Assembly: GCA_015654635.1 (NCBI GenBank)
Contig: JAATGP010000008.1
Coordinates: forward strand, 100,914 to 164,913
Source of the DNA: Alphaproteobacteria bacterium
Lineage (GTDB): Bacteria; Pseudomonadota; Alphaproteobacteria; Micropepsales; Micropepsaceae
DNA: 64,000 nucleotides
Reading direction: 5' to 3'
Positions 36,492 through 50,733 of the stretch are shown one piece after another. Each line of letters opens with the position of its first letter. Within the stretch, counting starts at the first letter, position 1. The translations under genes and the position numbers were made by a program. Under the pieces are notes generated by a model. The model did no database searches. It was not told the origin of the DNA and worked only from the letters and a program-made list of their open reading frames with translations.

Positions 36492-37349
36492 ATGGCCTTT
36501 CGCCAAACCATCGCCAAAGAAGTCGCTTGCGAGGGCATTGCCCTGCACGCGGGAACCCAGGTGCGCATGCTGCTCACCCCCGCGCCGCCGGGGTCCGGGG
36601 TGGTCTTCATCCGCCAAGACCTTGATGGTGCTAGCGTGCCCGCCCGCTACGACCACGTCAGCGAAACCATGCTCGGCACCACGCTGGAATTTGGCCGGGC
36701 CAGCGTGTCGGTGGTGGAGCATTTGATGGCGGCCGTGGCAGGGGCGGGGATCGATGATCTGGTGATCGCCGTCGATGGTCCTGAGCCGCCGGTTCTGGAT
36801 GGCGACGCCTTATCCTTCATGGAACTCCTAGATATTGCCGGGGTTAAAGCCAGCGCCGCGCCGCGCCGGGCCCTGAAAGTTCTGCGCCGCGTGGAAGTGA
36901 CGCATAAGGACGCCAGTGCCGCCCTGGTGCCGTCATCTAGCCTGCAATTTGCTTTCGAGATCGATTTTGCCTCGGCTGCCATCGGCCGGCAGACCTTCGC
37001 TTTCACCTTTTCACCAGAGGACTTCCGGCGCGAAATCGCCCCGGCCCGCACGTTTGGCGACATTGCCCAGCTCGAAGCGCTCAAAAAGATGGATCGGGGC
37101 CATGGCGCCTCGTTCCTGAACACCCTGGCAATTGATAGGGATCGGGTAATCAATGCCGATCTGATGCGTTTTCCCAACGAATTCGTGCGCCACAAAATTC
37201 TGGACGCGGTGGGAGACTTGGCCTTGGCCGGCGCCCCGCTGGTCGCCCGCTTTGAAGGCCTTCGCTCCGGCCATGCCCTCAATAACGCGCTTTTGCGGGG
37301 GCTTTTTGCCGATCCGGCCAACTTCCAGTGGGTTACAGCCGCGTCATGA
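36492..37349 (+). CDS. lpxC: UDP-3-O-acyl-N-acetylglucosamine deacetylase
   Basis: 285 residues; Zn amidase, the committed step of lipid A synthesis. The Zn ligands fall at H77 (VEHLMAA), H234 and D238 (RHKILDAVGD), and the catalytic acid is H261 (SGHALNN). DGPEPPVLDGDA and RTFGDIAQLEALKK are also family blocks. It is somewhat shorter than the usual 300-305 residues, lacking a C-terminal tail. Downstream of ftsZ, as in E. coli, but here separated by a terminator. Confidence 0.96.
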   Translation: MAFRQTIAKEVACEGIALHAGTQVRMLLTPAPPGSGVVFIRQDLDGASVPARYDHVSETMLGTTLEFGRASVSVVEHLMAAVAGAGIDDLVIAVDGPEPPVLDGDALSFMELLDIAGVKASAAPRRALKVLRRVEVTHKDASAALVPSSSLQFAFEIDFASAAIGRQTFAFTFSPEDFRREIAPARTFGDIAQLEALKKMDRGHGASFLNTLAIDRDRVINADLMRFPNEFVRHKILDAVGDLALAGAPLVARFEGLRSGHALNNALLRGLFADPANFQWVTAAS

Positions 37350-37462
37350 CCGGGCCGTAACCGCTAACCGGTTAATACAAAGCCTTTTTTGCCCTCTGGA
37401 CCTTTCTTCGCTGCAAATGCGATAAGGCCATTCCAGCCTGGAATTCGGGCGCTGAATCGGAA

Positions 37463-38317
37463 ATGCGGTCCATGCTTCATCTGCCGCGCGGCCTTGCCGC
37501 TGTGCTCGTTGTAAGTTGCGCGTTCGCTTTGTCGGGCTGTGCTTGGTTTGACAGGCAAACCGGCAAAAGTGAGGAAAAGGACGCCACTTACCAGGAACGT
37601 CCCATCGACCAGATTTATGCCGATGCCTGGAAGAAGCTGAACAACAGCGACTGGGCAGAGGCAGCCAAGCAGTTTGCCGAAGTCGAACGTCAACATCCCT
37701 ATTCGGTTTGGGCCCGCCGGGCCTCGCTGATGAGCGCCTATTGCTACTACCAAGCCAACAAATACGTCGAAGCCGTCGCGGCATCCGACAACTACATCTC
37801 CCTGCATCCGGGGTCGAAAGAAGTGCCCTACGCCTTCTATTTGAAGGCCGTATCACTTTACGAACAGATCGTGGATGTGGAGCGCGACCAATCCAACACC
37901 GAGGCCGCCTTGGTGGCGCTGCAAGATGTGGTGCAGCGTTTCCCGGATAGCGAATATGCGCGCGACGCCACGCTCAAGATCGACCTGACACTTGACCATC
38001 TTGCCGGCAAACAGATGACGGTTGGGCGTTACTACCTTTACAAGGGCGACTACATCGGCGCCATCAACCGCTTCCGCGTGGTGGTTGAGCAGTATCAGAA
38101 GACGACTCAGATCGCCGAAGCTCTGGAACGCCTGACCGAGTGCTATTACGCCCTCGGCCTCGCCAAGGAGGCCCAGACAGCCGCCGCCGTACTCGGCCAC
38201 AATTATCCGGGCAGCCCCTGGTATGAAGACGCCTACAATGTCCTCAAAAAGGAAAACCTGAAGCCGGTGGAAGACAAAGGCTCCTGGATTTCACGGGCTT
38301 TCGACAAAGTCTTGTGA
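37463..38317 (+). CDS. bamD: Outer membrane assembly lipoprotein BamD
   Basis: 284 residues. Signal peptide with lipobox LSGC (Cys26), then tetratricopeptide-type helical repeats beginning PIDQIYADAWKKLNNSDWAEAAKQF and including KYVEAVAASDNYISLHPGSKE. BamD is the essential partner of BamA in inserting beta-barrels such as the TonB receptor in this window. An ATG at 37472 is an alternative start. Lies between lpxC and recN. Confidence 0.95.
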   Translation: MRSMLHLPRGLAAVLVVSCAFALSGCAWFDRQTGKSEEKDATYQERPIDQIYADAWKKLNNSDWAEAAKQFAEVERQHPYSVWARRASLMSAYCYYQANKYVEAVAASDNYISLHPGSKEVPYAFYLKAVSLYEQIVDVERDQSNTEAALVALQDVVQRFPDSEYARDATLKIDLTLDHLAGKQMTVGRYYLYKGDYIGAINRFRVVVEQYQKTTQIAEALERLTECYYALGLAKEAQTAAAVLGHNYPGSPWYEDAYNVLKKENLKPVEDKGSWISRAFDKVL

Positions 38318-38405
38318 CCGCGGCCGTTTTTCGTCACGCTTGGCCTTGACCTGAGCCCGGCGCTTGGTCACCATTTGTTCTCGCGGATTTGATGGTAATG
38401 AGGCG

Positions 38406-42834
<4,429 letters not shown>

Positions 42835-42866
42835 GACCAAGGGGAAGGTCTTTCCGGCTGTCCGCT

Positions 42867-43967
42867 ATGCTCCGCTCCGTCCTTTTCGCTGCTGCTGTTT
42901 TCGCTGTTGCTGCCAGCGCCGATCCTCTGATCTTTGGTCATCGTGGCGCTGCGGGCTACCGGCCAGAGCACACCATTGCCGGTTACAAGCTCGCCATCGC
43001 CATGGGCGCCGATTTCATCGAGCCCGATCTGGTCTCGACCAAAGACGGCGTTTTGATCGTGCGGCACGAGCCCAACATCACTGAAACCACCGATGTGGCC
43101 ACTCATCCCGAATTTGCCGCCCGCAAAACCACCAAGACCATCGATGGCGAAGCGCAGACGGGCTGGTTTGCCGATGATTTCACGCTCGCCGAAATCAAGA
43201 CCTTGCGCGCCAAGGAACGCCTGCCCTTCCGCGATCACAGCTATGACGGCCAATTTGAAATCGTCACTTTTCAACAGGTGATCGATCTTGCCAAAGCCGA
43301 AAGCGCGGCCCGCGGCCGGGTGATCGGCGTCATCCCGGAAACCAAGCATCCCTCCTATTTCCGTGCCGAGGGGCTGCCGCTGGAAGAAAAGATGCTGGCT
43401 GCGCTGAATGCGGCAGGTTGGCACGATGAAACGGCGCCGGTCATCATTCAATCCTTCGAAGTCGGGAATCTGAAACGCCTGCATGCCGTGACAAGGTTGC
43501 GGCTAATTCAACTCACCGATGGCATCGCCGTGCGCCCCGATGGCAGCATCGATTACAACCAGCCTTATGATTTCGTGCTGGCAGGCGACAAGCGGACCTA
43601 TGGCGATCTCTTGACGCCGAAGGGTCTCGCCGAAATCGCCACCTATGCCTGGGCTATCGGGCCGTGGAAGCGCGCGATCATCTCCGTGCGCAATATTATC
43701 AAAGACGGTCAGCCCGTCGATCTCGACGGCGATGGCAAGATCACGGAAGCCGATACCGTGTCGCTGCCGCCATCGCATGTTGTCGCCGATGCCCATGCCG
43801 TGGGGCTTAAGGTGATGCCTTTCACCTTCCGCAACGAATGTGTGTTCCTTGCTTCTGATTACGGTTGCGATCCGCTCAAGGAATATCAGGCGTTTTTTGC
43901 CACCGGAGTCGATGGCCTCTTCAGTGACAGCGCTGATAAAGCCGTGGCCGCACGCTCCACGCGCTAG
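42867..43967 (+). CDS. glpQ: Glycerophosphodiester phosphodiesterase, exported
   Basis: About 366 residues. A signal peptide (MLRSVLFAAAVFAVAASA) precedes the catalytic GDPD domain: HRGAAGYRPEHT (H25, E34), EPDLVSTKDGVLIVRHEP (E52, D54, H67). It hydrolyses glycerophosphodiesters to glycerol-3-phosphate in the periplasm. The Ca-binding-like DLDGDGKITEADT insert near residue 287 is an EF-hand-type loop, as in larger GlpQ proteins. The true start is ATG 42867; the frame extends upstream through the exonuclease gene only by chance. It converges on the esterase gene with interlocked stop codons. Confidence 0.9.
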   Translation: MLRSVLFAAAVFAVAASADPLIFGHRGAAGYRPEHTIAGYKLAIAMGADFIEPDLVSTKDGVLIVRHEPNITETTDVATHPEFAARKTTKTIDGEAQTGWFADDFTLAEIKTLRAKERLPFRDHSYDGQFEIVTFQQVIDLAKAESAARGRVIGVIPETKHPSYFRAEGLPLEEKMLAALNAAGWHDETAPVIIQSFEVGNLKRLHAVTRLRLIQLTDGIAVRPDGSIDYNQPYDFVLAGDKRTYGDLLTPKGLAEIATYAWAIGPWKRAIISVRNIIKDGQPVDLDGDGKITEADTVSLPPSHVVADAHAVGLKVMPFTFRNECVFLASDYGCDPLKEYQAFFATGVDGLFSDSADKAVAARSTR

Positions 43968-44971
43968 GCCAGTGCAGCGGCGAGCAGTGGCAAGCTGCGA
44001 TCCATGCGGTAATCGACCGAGGAATGATCGTCGGGGAACTCTTCGTAGATATGCGGCACCTCCAGCGCCCTCAGCCGCTTGTTCAGCCGGCGCGAACCGT
44101 AAACGAGGTTGTATTGATCGACCTCACCGCAATCGAGATAAAAGAGTTTCAGCCGCTTTAGCCCGGCGGCGTGTTTCTCCACCAAGCTCAGCGGATCCCA
44201 CTTCAAAAAATTCGCCCAGCGCTCGGCGATGATTTCGCAAGTATCGAGCGTCACCGGCAAGCGAATGCCCAGGAATGCCTCCGGATCGGGATCATAGCTG
44301 GCGCACATGGCAAGATTCATCAGCACATGGATATCGCCATCCTTCACTTTGGGTGCCGCGAAGAAGCGTTCGAGCCAGAGCTGAACCGAATTGTCCGCTT
44401 TGGCCAAAGCGCGCAGCACGCGCGGCCACTCGGCGGCAAACAAAAGCTCAAAGCCAGCATCGCCGGAGTGGGACGCCGTCGCAGCCCAGAAATCGCTGTG
44501 CAGCATGCCATGCACCAAGGCGCCGTAACCGCCCGAACTTTTGCCGAAGCAGCCGCGCCGTCCCACTCCGCCGCAGCTGAATGTGCTCTCCACAAAAGGC
44601 ACAGCCTCTTGCAGCAGGAAATCGTCCCAGCGGCCCATGGCGGTCGTGTTGATATACTGGTTGCCACCCAGCTTGGTGAAGCAATCGGGTAGGGCGACGA
44701 CGCAAGGCGCCATTGCGCCCGTTGCCATCAACCGGTCAAGCCGCTCCGGCAGATTCTCGCCGAAGTTTTTCCAATTGGTATGGGCGGGTCCACCCGCCGT
44801 AAATCCTACAAGATCGACCAAGAGCGCCAGCCCGCGCCCATCGTGACCGGCAGGCAGATAAACATCGATGCGGCGCAGCGTGGGATCGCCCAGCAGATTG
44901 CCGCGCAAAACCGCACTCTCCAGCCACAGCGTGTGGACAGTTCCTTGCACGGGCGAAGAATCGCGCCGCAT
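43964..44971 (-). CDS. Alpha/beta hydrolase, putative esterase (PF00756)
   Basis: 335 residues of the esterase D / mycolyltransferase-like family. The nucleophile elbow is GKSSGG with Ser145; candidate acid and base lie in LDCGEVDQYN and DDHSSVDYR near the end. No signal peptide is visible. The substrate is unknown. Its ATG overlaps the stop of the aminopeptidase gene by one base, so the two are translated together. Its stop codon TAG shares bases with that of glpQ on the opposite strand. Confidence 0.8.
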   Translation of the reverse strand: MRRDSSPVQGTVHTLWLESAVLRGNLLGDPTLRRIDVYLPAGHDGRGLALLVDLVGFTAGGPAHTNWKNFGENLPERLDRLMATGAMAPCVVALPDCFTKLGGNQYINTTAMGRWDDFLLQEAVPFVESTFSCGGVGRRGCFGKSSGGYGALVHGMLHSDFWAATASHSGDAGFELLFAAEWPRVLRALAKADNSVQLWLERFFAAPKVKDGDIHVLMNLAMCASYDPDPEAFLGIRLPVTLDTCEIIAERWANFLKWDPLSLVEKHAAGLKRLKLFYLDCGEVDQYNLVYGSRRLNKRLRALEVPHIYEEFPDDHSSVDYRMDRSLPLLAAALA

Positions 44972-46785
44972 CAGATCAGCCGCGTGGCGTGGTCGAGCCA
45001 GCGTCTCGTCTCATCATCCACCAGCTGCTCCAACGTGTCGCGCACCCGCTCGTGATAAGCGTTGAGCCAATTGGTTTCTTCATCGGTCAGTAACATGGGC
45101 TCAACGAGGTCGAGGTCAATCGGCGCCAGCGTGATGGTTTCAAATTCCAGCATCCTGCGCTCGCCGGGTTCGCTCGGCTGCCGCACCACGATCAAATTCT
45201 CGATGCGGATGCCGTATTCGCCCGCTTTGTAGTAGCCCGGCTCGTTGGAAACGATCATGCCCGCCTTCAAAGCTTGCGGAATGGCACGTTTGGAGATGTT
45301 CTGCGGCCCTTCGTGGACCGACAAATACGCGCCCACGCCATGGCCGGTGCCGTGATCGTAATCCAGCCCTACCTCCCACAAGGGCCGCCGCGCCAGACTG
45401 TCAAGCGCATGGCCGGTGGTGCCTTCGGGGAATTTGGCGGTGGCCAGCGCGATATGGCCCTTGAGCACGCGGGTGAAGCGATCCTTCATCTCCGCGCTGG
45501 GCGTGCCCACAATCACGGTGCGGGTGATGTCGGTGGTGCCGTCGGGATACTGCCCGCCCGAATCGATGAGATAAATCTGGTCCAGCGACAGCGGTAGATT
45601 GGTGGTGTGCGTCACGCGGTAATGCGGAATGGCAGCATGTTCGCGCGCCGCGGAAATCGAATCGAAGGAAAGATCGGTGAGGTGTTCGGACTCTTTGCGA
45701 ATGGCCTCCAACTTTTCAGCCGCCGAAATCTCCGTCAGCCCGCCTTTGGGGGCCTCGCGCGTGAGCCAGCCGAGAAACTTTGCCATGGCAACGCCATCGC
45801 GGATATGGGCTTTGCGCATGCCCTCGATTTCGATGGGGTTTTTGATCGCTTTGGCAAGTTGGCAAGGATCGGCCAGCCGCACCACGCTGGCGCCCGCCGC
45901 TGCCAGCCGGTCAAAAATCGCCGCCGCCGCGGTGCCGGGGTCCACTGCCACGGCTTTGCCCTTCAAATCGTCCAGCGCCGGGGCAAAATCGGCAGGCGGG
46001 CGCAAGCGCACCGAGTTGCCCAGATGCTGGATCAGCTCCGGCGTGGTTTTGTGCTCGTCGAGAAACAAGTCGGTGGAACCGTCGCCGTTCAAAATCGCAA
46101 AGCTAAGGGCAAAGGGTGTGTGTGGAACATCGTCGCCGCGGATATTCAGCAGCCAGCAGATCGAATCCGGCATGGTCAAGACCAGTGCCTCGGCACCTTT
46201 GGCCTTGGCCTCTTCGGCCAGCCGCACGCGCTTGGTCTCGGCCGCTTCCCCGGTGAGGTTGTTCGCCTGCACGATGGCGCGCGCGGTCGGCCCTTCCGGT
46301 TGATCCGCCCAAATCGCATCGATGGGATTGGTCTGGCAAGCCACCAGCGTGGCACCGGCTTTGGCAACAGAGGCTTTCAGCGCCTCGACCGCATTGGCGG
46401 TATGCAGCCAAGGGTCATAGCCGATGCGGCTGCCCTTGGGTGCGGCGCTTTCCAGCCAGCGGCCAGGGCCTTCTTCCACCAGATCGCGCGGCTCGAACTG
46501 CGTCGTGTCCGTCTGCTGGCGCACCTGCAGAGTGTACCGTCCGTCGACAAAGATCGCTGCCTTATCCGTGAGCACTACGGCAGCGCCAGCCGAGCCGGTG
46601 AAGGCGGTCAGCCAAGCCAGCCGCTCGGCGCGCTTGGGCACATATTCGCCCTGATGCTCGTCGGAGCGCGGCACAATGAAGCCTGCGAGCCCGCGGCGGG
46701 CCAGTTCCGCGCGCAACAGTGTCAGCCGCGGCGCACACGTCGCCGGATTGGATTGGTCGTCAAAACTCTGGAAAATCTTTGTCAT
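44971..46785 (-). CDS. pepP: Xaa-Pro aminopeptidase (M24B)
   Basis: 604 residues; metallopeptidase removing N-terminal residues before proline. Two creatinase-like N-terminal domains (about 20-310), then the pita-bread catalytic domain. Metal ligands are in DSGGQYPDGTTD (two Asp), GTGHGVG (His), SNEPGYY and GIRIENL (Glu). A short M24 C-terminal extension follows. The large three-domain form is the one common in alphaproteobacteria and eukaryotic APP1. The exact symbol is tentative. Co-transcribed with prmA upstream and the esterase downstream. Confidence 0.92.
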   Translation of the reverse strand: MTKIFQSFDDQSNPATCAPRLTLLRAELARRGLAGFIVPRSDEHQGEYVPKRAERLAWLTAFTGSAGAAVVLTDKAAIFVDGRYTLQVRQQTDTTQFEPRDLVEEGPGRWLESAAPKGSRIGYDPWLHTANAVEALKASVAKAGATLVACQTNPIDAIWADQPEGPTARAIVQANNLTGEAAETKRVRLAEEAKAKGAEALVLTMPDSICWLLNIRGDDVPHTPFALSFAILNGDGSTDLFLDEHKTTPELIQHLGNSVRLRPPADFAPALDDLKGKAVAVDPGTAAAAIFDRLAAAGASVVRLADPCQLAKAIKNPIEIEGMRKAHIRDGVAMAKFLGWLTREAPKGGLTEISAAEKLEAIRKESEHLTDLSFDSISAAREHAAIPHYRVTHTTNLPLSLDQIYLIDSGGQYPDGTTDITRTVIVGTPSAEMKDRFTRVLKGHIALATAKFPEGTTGHALDSLARRPLWEVGLDYDHGTGHGVGAYLSVHEGPQNISKRAIPQALKAGMIVSNEPGYYKAGEYGIRIENLIVVRQPSEPGERRMLEFETITLAPIDLDLVEPMLLTDEETNWLNAYHERVRDTLEQLVDDETRRWLDHATRLI

Positions 46786-46839
46786 AACGGGAGAGGTTAA
46801 GGCCGCCGCGCGCCAGAATCCAGCATCAAGCGTCCACCC

Positions 46840-47700
46840 TTAAGCTTTCTCCAGCACCAGCGCACTCCAGCTACCGTCGCGGCGGATGGATCGCAGCACC
46901 ATGCCCTGCGGCTTGTAATAGCTGAGGACCTGATTTTCCTGCCAATGGAGTAGGCCGGACAGCACCAGCGTGCCGCCTTTGGCCATCACCTTGCAGATTT
47001 GTGGCGACAGCTGGGTCAAGGGTCCGGCCAGGATATTGGCCAGGATGAGATCGAACGGCGCCAGACGGAAAAGCGTGGGATGTGTCGGACCATCGGCCAT
47101 CAGCGCCATTACGCGTGGTCCCTCGCCATTGGCGACGGCATTTTCGCGCGTTACCTCGACCGCTACCATGTCGATGTCCGAGGCCATCACAGGGCGCCGC
47201 CACAGCTTGGCCGCGCCAATGGCCAGCAGCCCGGTGCCGCAACCGAGGTCCAGCACATTCTCATAGCGTCTCCTCTTGGCCAGATCGCTAAGCACCGCCA
47301 TACACAGCGCGGTGGTCTCATGATGACCGGTGCCGAAGGCCATCCCCGCCTCGATGCGGATAGGGATGACGCCATGGGGCACCTGGCCTTGGTCATGCGC
47401 ACCATAAATGAAAAAGCGCCCCGCCCGCACCGGCGGCAAGCCTTCCTGAGACAGCTTGATCCAATCGGCATCGGGCAGCAGCGCCACATGCACAGGCTTG
47501 CCCGTCACTTTGGTGATGAGATCGCCATCCGGCATCACATCATACAGCGCCTCGACGACCACGTCTTCACGGAAGGGGTCTTGCTGGATCAGCACCGCTT
47601 GCGGGCTCGGCGGAATAAGCTCCAATGCCGCCACCACATTCAGGCCTTCTGATTTATGGACGACAATGGAGGCTTTCCAGAGGGGGGGCTGTGTGCTCAT
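46840..47700 (-). CDS. prmA: Ribosomal protein L11 methyltransferase
   Basis: 286 residues; trimethylates ribosomal protein L11. The N-terminal substrate-recognition domain (about 1-100) is followed by the SAM domain: AFGTGHHETTALC, VLDLGCGTGLLAIGAAKL, ASDIDMVAVEVTREN and LILANILAGPL. No unusual feature. It is 54 bp upstream of pepP and 107 bp downstream of poxB. Confidence 0.95.
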   Translation of the reverse strand: MSTQPPLWKASIVVHKSEGLNVVAALELIPPSPQAVLIQQDPFREDVVVEALYDVMPDGDLITKVTGKPVHVALLPDADWIKLSQEGLPPVRAGRFFIYGAHDQGQVPHGVIPIRIEAGMAFGTGHHETTALCMAVLSDLAKRRRYENVLDLGCGTGLLAIGAAKLWRRPVMASDIDMVAVEVTRENAVANGEGPRVMALMADGPTHPTLFRLAPFDLILANILAGPLTQLSPQICKVMAKGGTLVLSGLLHWQENQVLSYYKPQGMVLRSIRRDGSWSALVLEKA

Positions 47701-47807
47701 GGCGCCCGTTTAGCGCAAAATGCCGAGCCCTGCCAATCCGCCAACGCTGGGGCCAAGAAAAAGGCCACCGGTCCCCGCCAGAGGCAAGGACCGGTTCAGA
47801 ACCCAGC

Positions 47808-49538
47808 TCAGCGCAACCAATTGGTGCGGGTCAATTCCACCAATTCATCGCCGCGGCCATTCAGAATCGCCCGCATCATATAGACGCTGAAGCCTCGGGC
47901 TTGCTCCAGCGTGATTTGCGGCGGCATGGCCAGTTCCTGCTTGGCCGTCCGAACGTCGAGCAGCACCGGCCCCGGTGTTGCCAGCATCTCATCGATGGCC
48001 GCAGGAAGCTTGGCGGCATCGTCCACCTCGATCCCCTTGATGCCGATGGCTTCGGCCACGCGCACGAAGTTGGGGCTGTTGAGGTCGGTGTCGTCGGAGA
48101 TATAGCCCCCCGCTTTCATCTCCATGGCCACGAAGCCGAGCGAGCGATTGTGAAAAATGACGATCTTCACCGGCAGATCGAGCTGGCGCAGCGTCAGAAT
48201 ATCGCCCATCAGCATGGAAAAACCGCCATCGCCGCACAGCGCGATGACCTGCCGTTTGGGGTCAATCCCTTGCACCCCGATGGCCTGGGGCATCGCATTG
48301 GCCATCGAGCCATGCGAAAAGGAACCGAGCAGGCGGCGTTTGCCGTTCATGGTCACGTAGCGTGCGGCCCATACCGTCGGCGTGCCGACGTCGCAGGTGA
48401 AGATGGTATCGTCAGTCGCTTTTTCGCTGATCAGCTTGGCCAAATATTGCGGATGAATCTGCCCCTTGGCGCTGTTCGGGGTGGCGAGATCATCGAGGTC
48501 TTTGCGTGCTCTTTTGTAATGGGCGAGGGCGCCGTCCAGGAATGTCGTGTCTGTTTTGGCCGTAAGCTTGGGCAGAAGTTCTTTCAGCGTTTCTTTGACA
48601 TCGCCGATTAGGCCGAGATCGATTTGGGTATGCGCGCCCAGCGCCTCGGGCCGCGTGTCGACCTGCGCCACCTTGGCATTTTTAGGATAGAAGGCGCGAT
48701 AGGGAAAGGCCGAGCCCAAGATCAGCAGCGTCTCGGCACTCTCCATCGCGTAATAGCCCGAAGAAAAGCCGATCAGCCCCGTCATGCCGACATCATAGGG
48801 GTTGTCGTATTCCAGATATTCCTTGCCGCGCATGGCATGCACAACCGGCGCCTTCAAGGCGTCGGCCAGCGCCACCACTTCGCTATGGGCTTCGGCGCAA
48901 CCGGCGCCACACAACAGCGCAATTTTTTTGCTGCCATTGAGGAGCGCGGCCAGCTTGTCGATTTCGGCTTCAACCGGCCGCGATAGCGCAGCTTCGGGCA
49001 CTGCGCCGCGCAGTTCCACGCCATCGGGCATGGCACGCAGGGCCACATCACCCGGCAGCACGATCACGGCCACGCCCTTTTTCAGGATCGCGGTGCGAAT
49101 GGCGATGTCCAAAATATAGGGCATCTGTTCGGGATTGCTGACCAACTCGCAATAGACGCTGCATTCCTTGAACAGCTCTTGGGGATGGGTTTCCTGAAAA
49201 TAGCCGGTGCCGATTTCCGCCGAGGGAATATGCGCGGCTATGGCCAGAACCGGAACATGATTGCGCTGGCAATCGAACAGCCCGTTGATCAAATGCAAAT
49301 TGCCCGGTCCGCAAGAGCCGGCACAGACGGCAAGCTTACCCGTCACATGGGCTTCGGCACCGGCTGCAAATGCGGCCACTTCTTCATGGCGTGTTCCCAT
49401 CCAGCGGATTTTCTTCTGCCGGAAAAGACTGTCGCTAAGCCCATTCAGAGAGTCGCCGGTAACGCCCCAGATGCGCTCGACACCGATATCGGCGAGGTAA
49501 CGTGCAATATAGGTGGCAATATTTTCAGTCATTATCAT
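47808..49538 (-). CDS. poxB: Pyruvate dehydrogenase (quinone) / pyruvate oxidase
   Basis: 576 residues of the thiamine-diphosphate enzyme family. The catalytic glutamate is in [10 protein letters not shown], the TPP/Mg motif in [11 protein letters not shown]. The C-terminal tail [18 protein letters not shown] closely matches E. coli PoxB, whose tail binds the membrane when the enzyme is active. PoxB oxidises pyruvate to acetate and CO2 and passes electrons to ubiquinone. Start at 49538 or the ATG at 49532. Upstream (49539-49695) is a 157-bp spacer without a visible gene. Confidence 0.92.
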   Translation of the reverse strand: MIMTENIATYIARYLADIGVERIWGVTGDSLNGLSDSLFRQKKIRWMGTRHEEVAAFAAGAEAHVTGKLAVCAGSCGPGNLHLINGLFDCQRNHVPVLAIAAHIPSAEIGTGYFQETHPQELFKECSVYCELVSNPEQMPYILDIAIRTAILKKGVAVIVLPGDVALRAMPDGVELRGAVPEAALSRPVEAEIDKLAALLNGSKKIALLCGAGCAEAHSEVVALADALKAPVVHAMRGKEYLEYDNPYDVGMTGLIGFSSGYYAMESAETLLILGSAFPYRAFYPKNAKVAQVDTRPEALGAHTQIDLGLIGDVKETLKELLPKLTAKTDTTFLDGALAHYKRARKDLDDLATPNSAKGQIHPQYLAKLISEKATDDTIFTCDVGTPTVWAARYVTMNGKRRLLGSFSHGSMANAMPQAIGVQGIDPKRQVIALCGDGGFSMLMGDILTLRQLDLPVKIVIFHNRSLGFVAMEMKAGGYISDDTDLNSPNFVRVAEAIGIKGIEVDDAAKLPAAIDEMLATPGPVLLDVRTAKQELAMPPQITLEQARGFSVYMMRAILNGRGDELVELTRTNWLR

Positions 49539-49695
49539 GTCCTATGGAGAGCGCCATCCGCAAATCATATCGGTGCGCATTGGTCTCACGTTAAGCCGAG
49601 CGAACCACCAAGCGAACTGCATTTTTCGGAGAGGGGATACCCCTATTTTGCAGACACCGCCCATTTATTGGAAAACCGCGATGCATTTCTTGCGC

Positions 49696-50301
49696 TCATC
49701 TTATCGATGGCCGTGATGTTTCCCCTACGCGCCGGTAAACGCAACGTCCGATCCAGCCTGTCGCGATAAGCAGCCAAAGGGCTGATATGATCAGCAATGG
49801 CGCACTATAGGCGCCCGCCATCCAGCGCTGCATATAAAGCGAACCACCGATATGGCCGAGCCCATTGCAGAGGCCGGTTATGGCGGCCAAAGGCAGCGCG
49901 ATGCGGCGCAAAATGCTGTTGCCGTGAAACGCCCATGGTGAAAGGCAAAGCAGCAACACGATGCCGGTGATCAGCAGGCCCAGCCATACCTCAAAGGTGA
50001 AAGTCGGCAAGGGAAGGAACGGCAGATGCGTGCGAATCCCGCGCACGGTCGGATTATAGATCGCGAGAAAATCGTGCGCCGCCTCGTCGGCCACATGCAC
50101 AGCGAGGCTTAAAGCAAAGACCCCCAGGCCACCCCGAAACGAACCTGGGCCATGGGCCCCTCCGCGTTTCCAGTCAGCCGCCAAATCTACGCTGGCAAGA
50201 TGAGGCGTCAAGAATAGTCTCGCCCCTTTATGCTCGGCTGTCCCCGCAAAGATGAGGGCTGGACAGGAACGTGGTGCCATCCAGGGGGGCAGACTGATCA
50301 C
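49696..50301 (-). CDS. Uncharacterised membrane protein
   Basis: About 201 residues from GTG 50301, whose first bases overlap the stop codon of the DUF4180 gene (GTGA), with GGAG upstream. About four hydrophobic segments: residues near 52-65, 97-117, 130-150 and 170-190. The stretch HVADEAAHDFLAIYNP is polar and looks conserved. I do not recognise the family. Longer upstream reading in this frame runs antisense-like through the DUF4180 gene and is not real. Confidence 0.65.
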   Translation of the reverse strand: MISLPPWMAPRSCPALIFAGTAEHKGARLFLTPHLASVDLAADWKRGGAHGPGSFRGGLGVFALSLAVHVADEAAHDFLAIYNPTVRGIRTHLPFLPLPTFTFEVWLGLLITGIVLLLCLSPWAFHGNSILRRIALPLAAITGLCNGLGHIGGSLYMQRWMAGAYSAPLLIISALWLLIATGWIGRCVYRRVGETSRPSIR

Positions 50302-50657
50302 GCGGCTCCAAGCCGCTTTTGCAATTCGTTCAAATCGCTCACGAACCAGAGATGATGGCCGCGATTGGATTCGCCCACGAAGTCGCGCAACGGGCTGCTC
50401 TTGGCCAGATGGGCATCGATATTGCCCATGATGGCTAGCCGCAAATGATAATTGACCAACTTCTGCACGATGGCGCCCGCAAGGCCCGTGGACAGGCGGA
50501 AGAAATCGTCGCTCAGCTGCGCGGTCGTAACCGCCACCCAATCAGCACCCGCACCCATTCCGGCGGAGACCAAATCTACCGCGTCTGCTTCGGTTCTGAG
50601 CGTCAGCCCGTCTGCCACAAACAGTGTTGTGCCCGCGATGTAGAAAATATTTGTCAT
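50298..50657 (-). CDS. DUF4180 family protein
   Basis: About 119 residues. The DUF4180 pattern is clear: DDFFRLSTGLAGAIVQKLVNYHLRLAIMGNID, then SPLRDFVGESNRGHHLWFV. The family's function is unknown. The start is taken at ATG 50657; an upstream TTG (50681) would add eight residues. It is translationally coupled to the membrane protein by a GTGA overlap. Confidence 0.85.
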   Translation of the reverse strand: MTNIFYIAGTTLFVADGLTLRTEADAVDLVSAGMGAGADWVAVTTAQLSDDFFRLSTGLAGAIVQKLVNYHLRLAIMGNIDAHLAKSSPLRDFVGESNRGHHLWFVSDLNELQKRLGAA

Positions 50658-50733
50658 CGCCTGAACTGCCGCCACGGGCAATCGCCTTCGATCATGCCAC
50701 GCTCCTTAAACCACCGCACCTGAACTGGAATCC

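Noticed and set aside
37358..37390. TAACCG/CGGTTA hairpin with a TTTTTT run after lpxC
   Set aside because: The stem is weak (6 bp) and the T run starts eleven bases after it, too far for a standard terminator.
50302..50541. N-terminal extension of the membrane protein gene into the DUF4180 gene
   Set aside because: The extension reads DUF4180 DNA in another frame, has no hydrophobic or family character, and a coupled GTG start exists at 50301.
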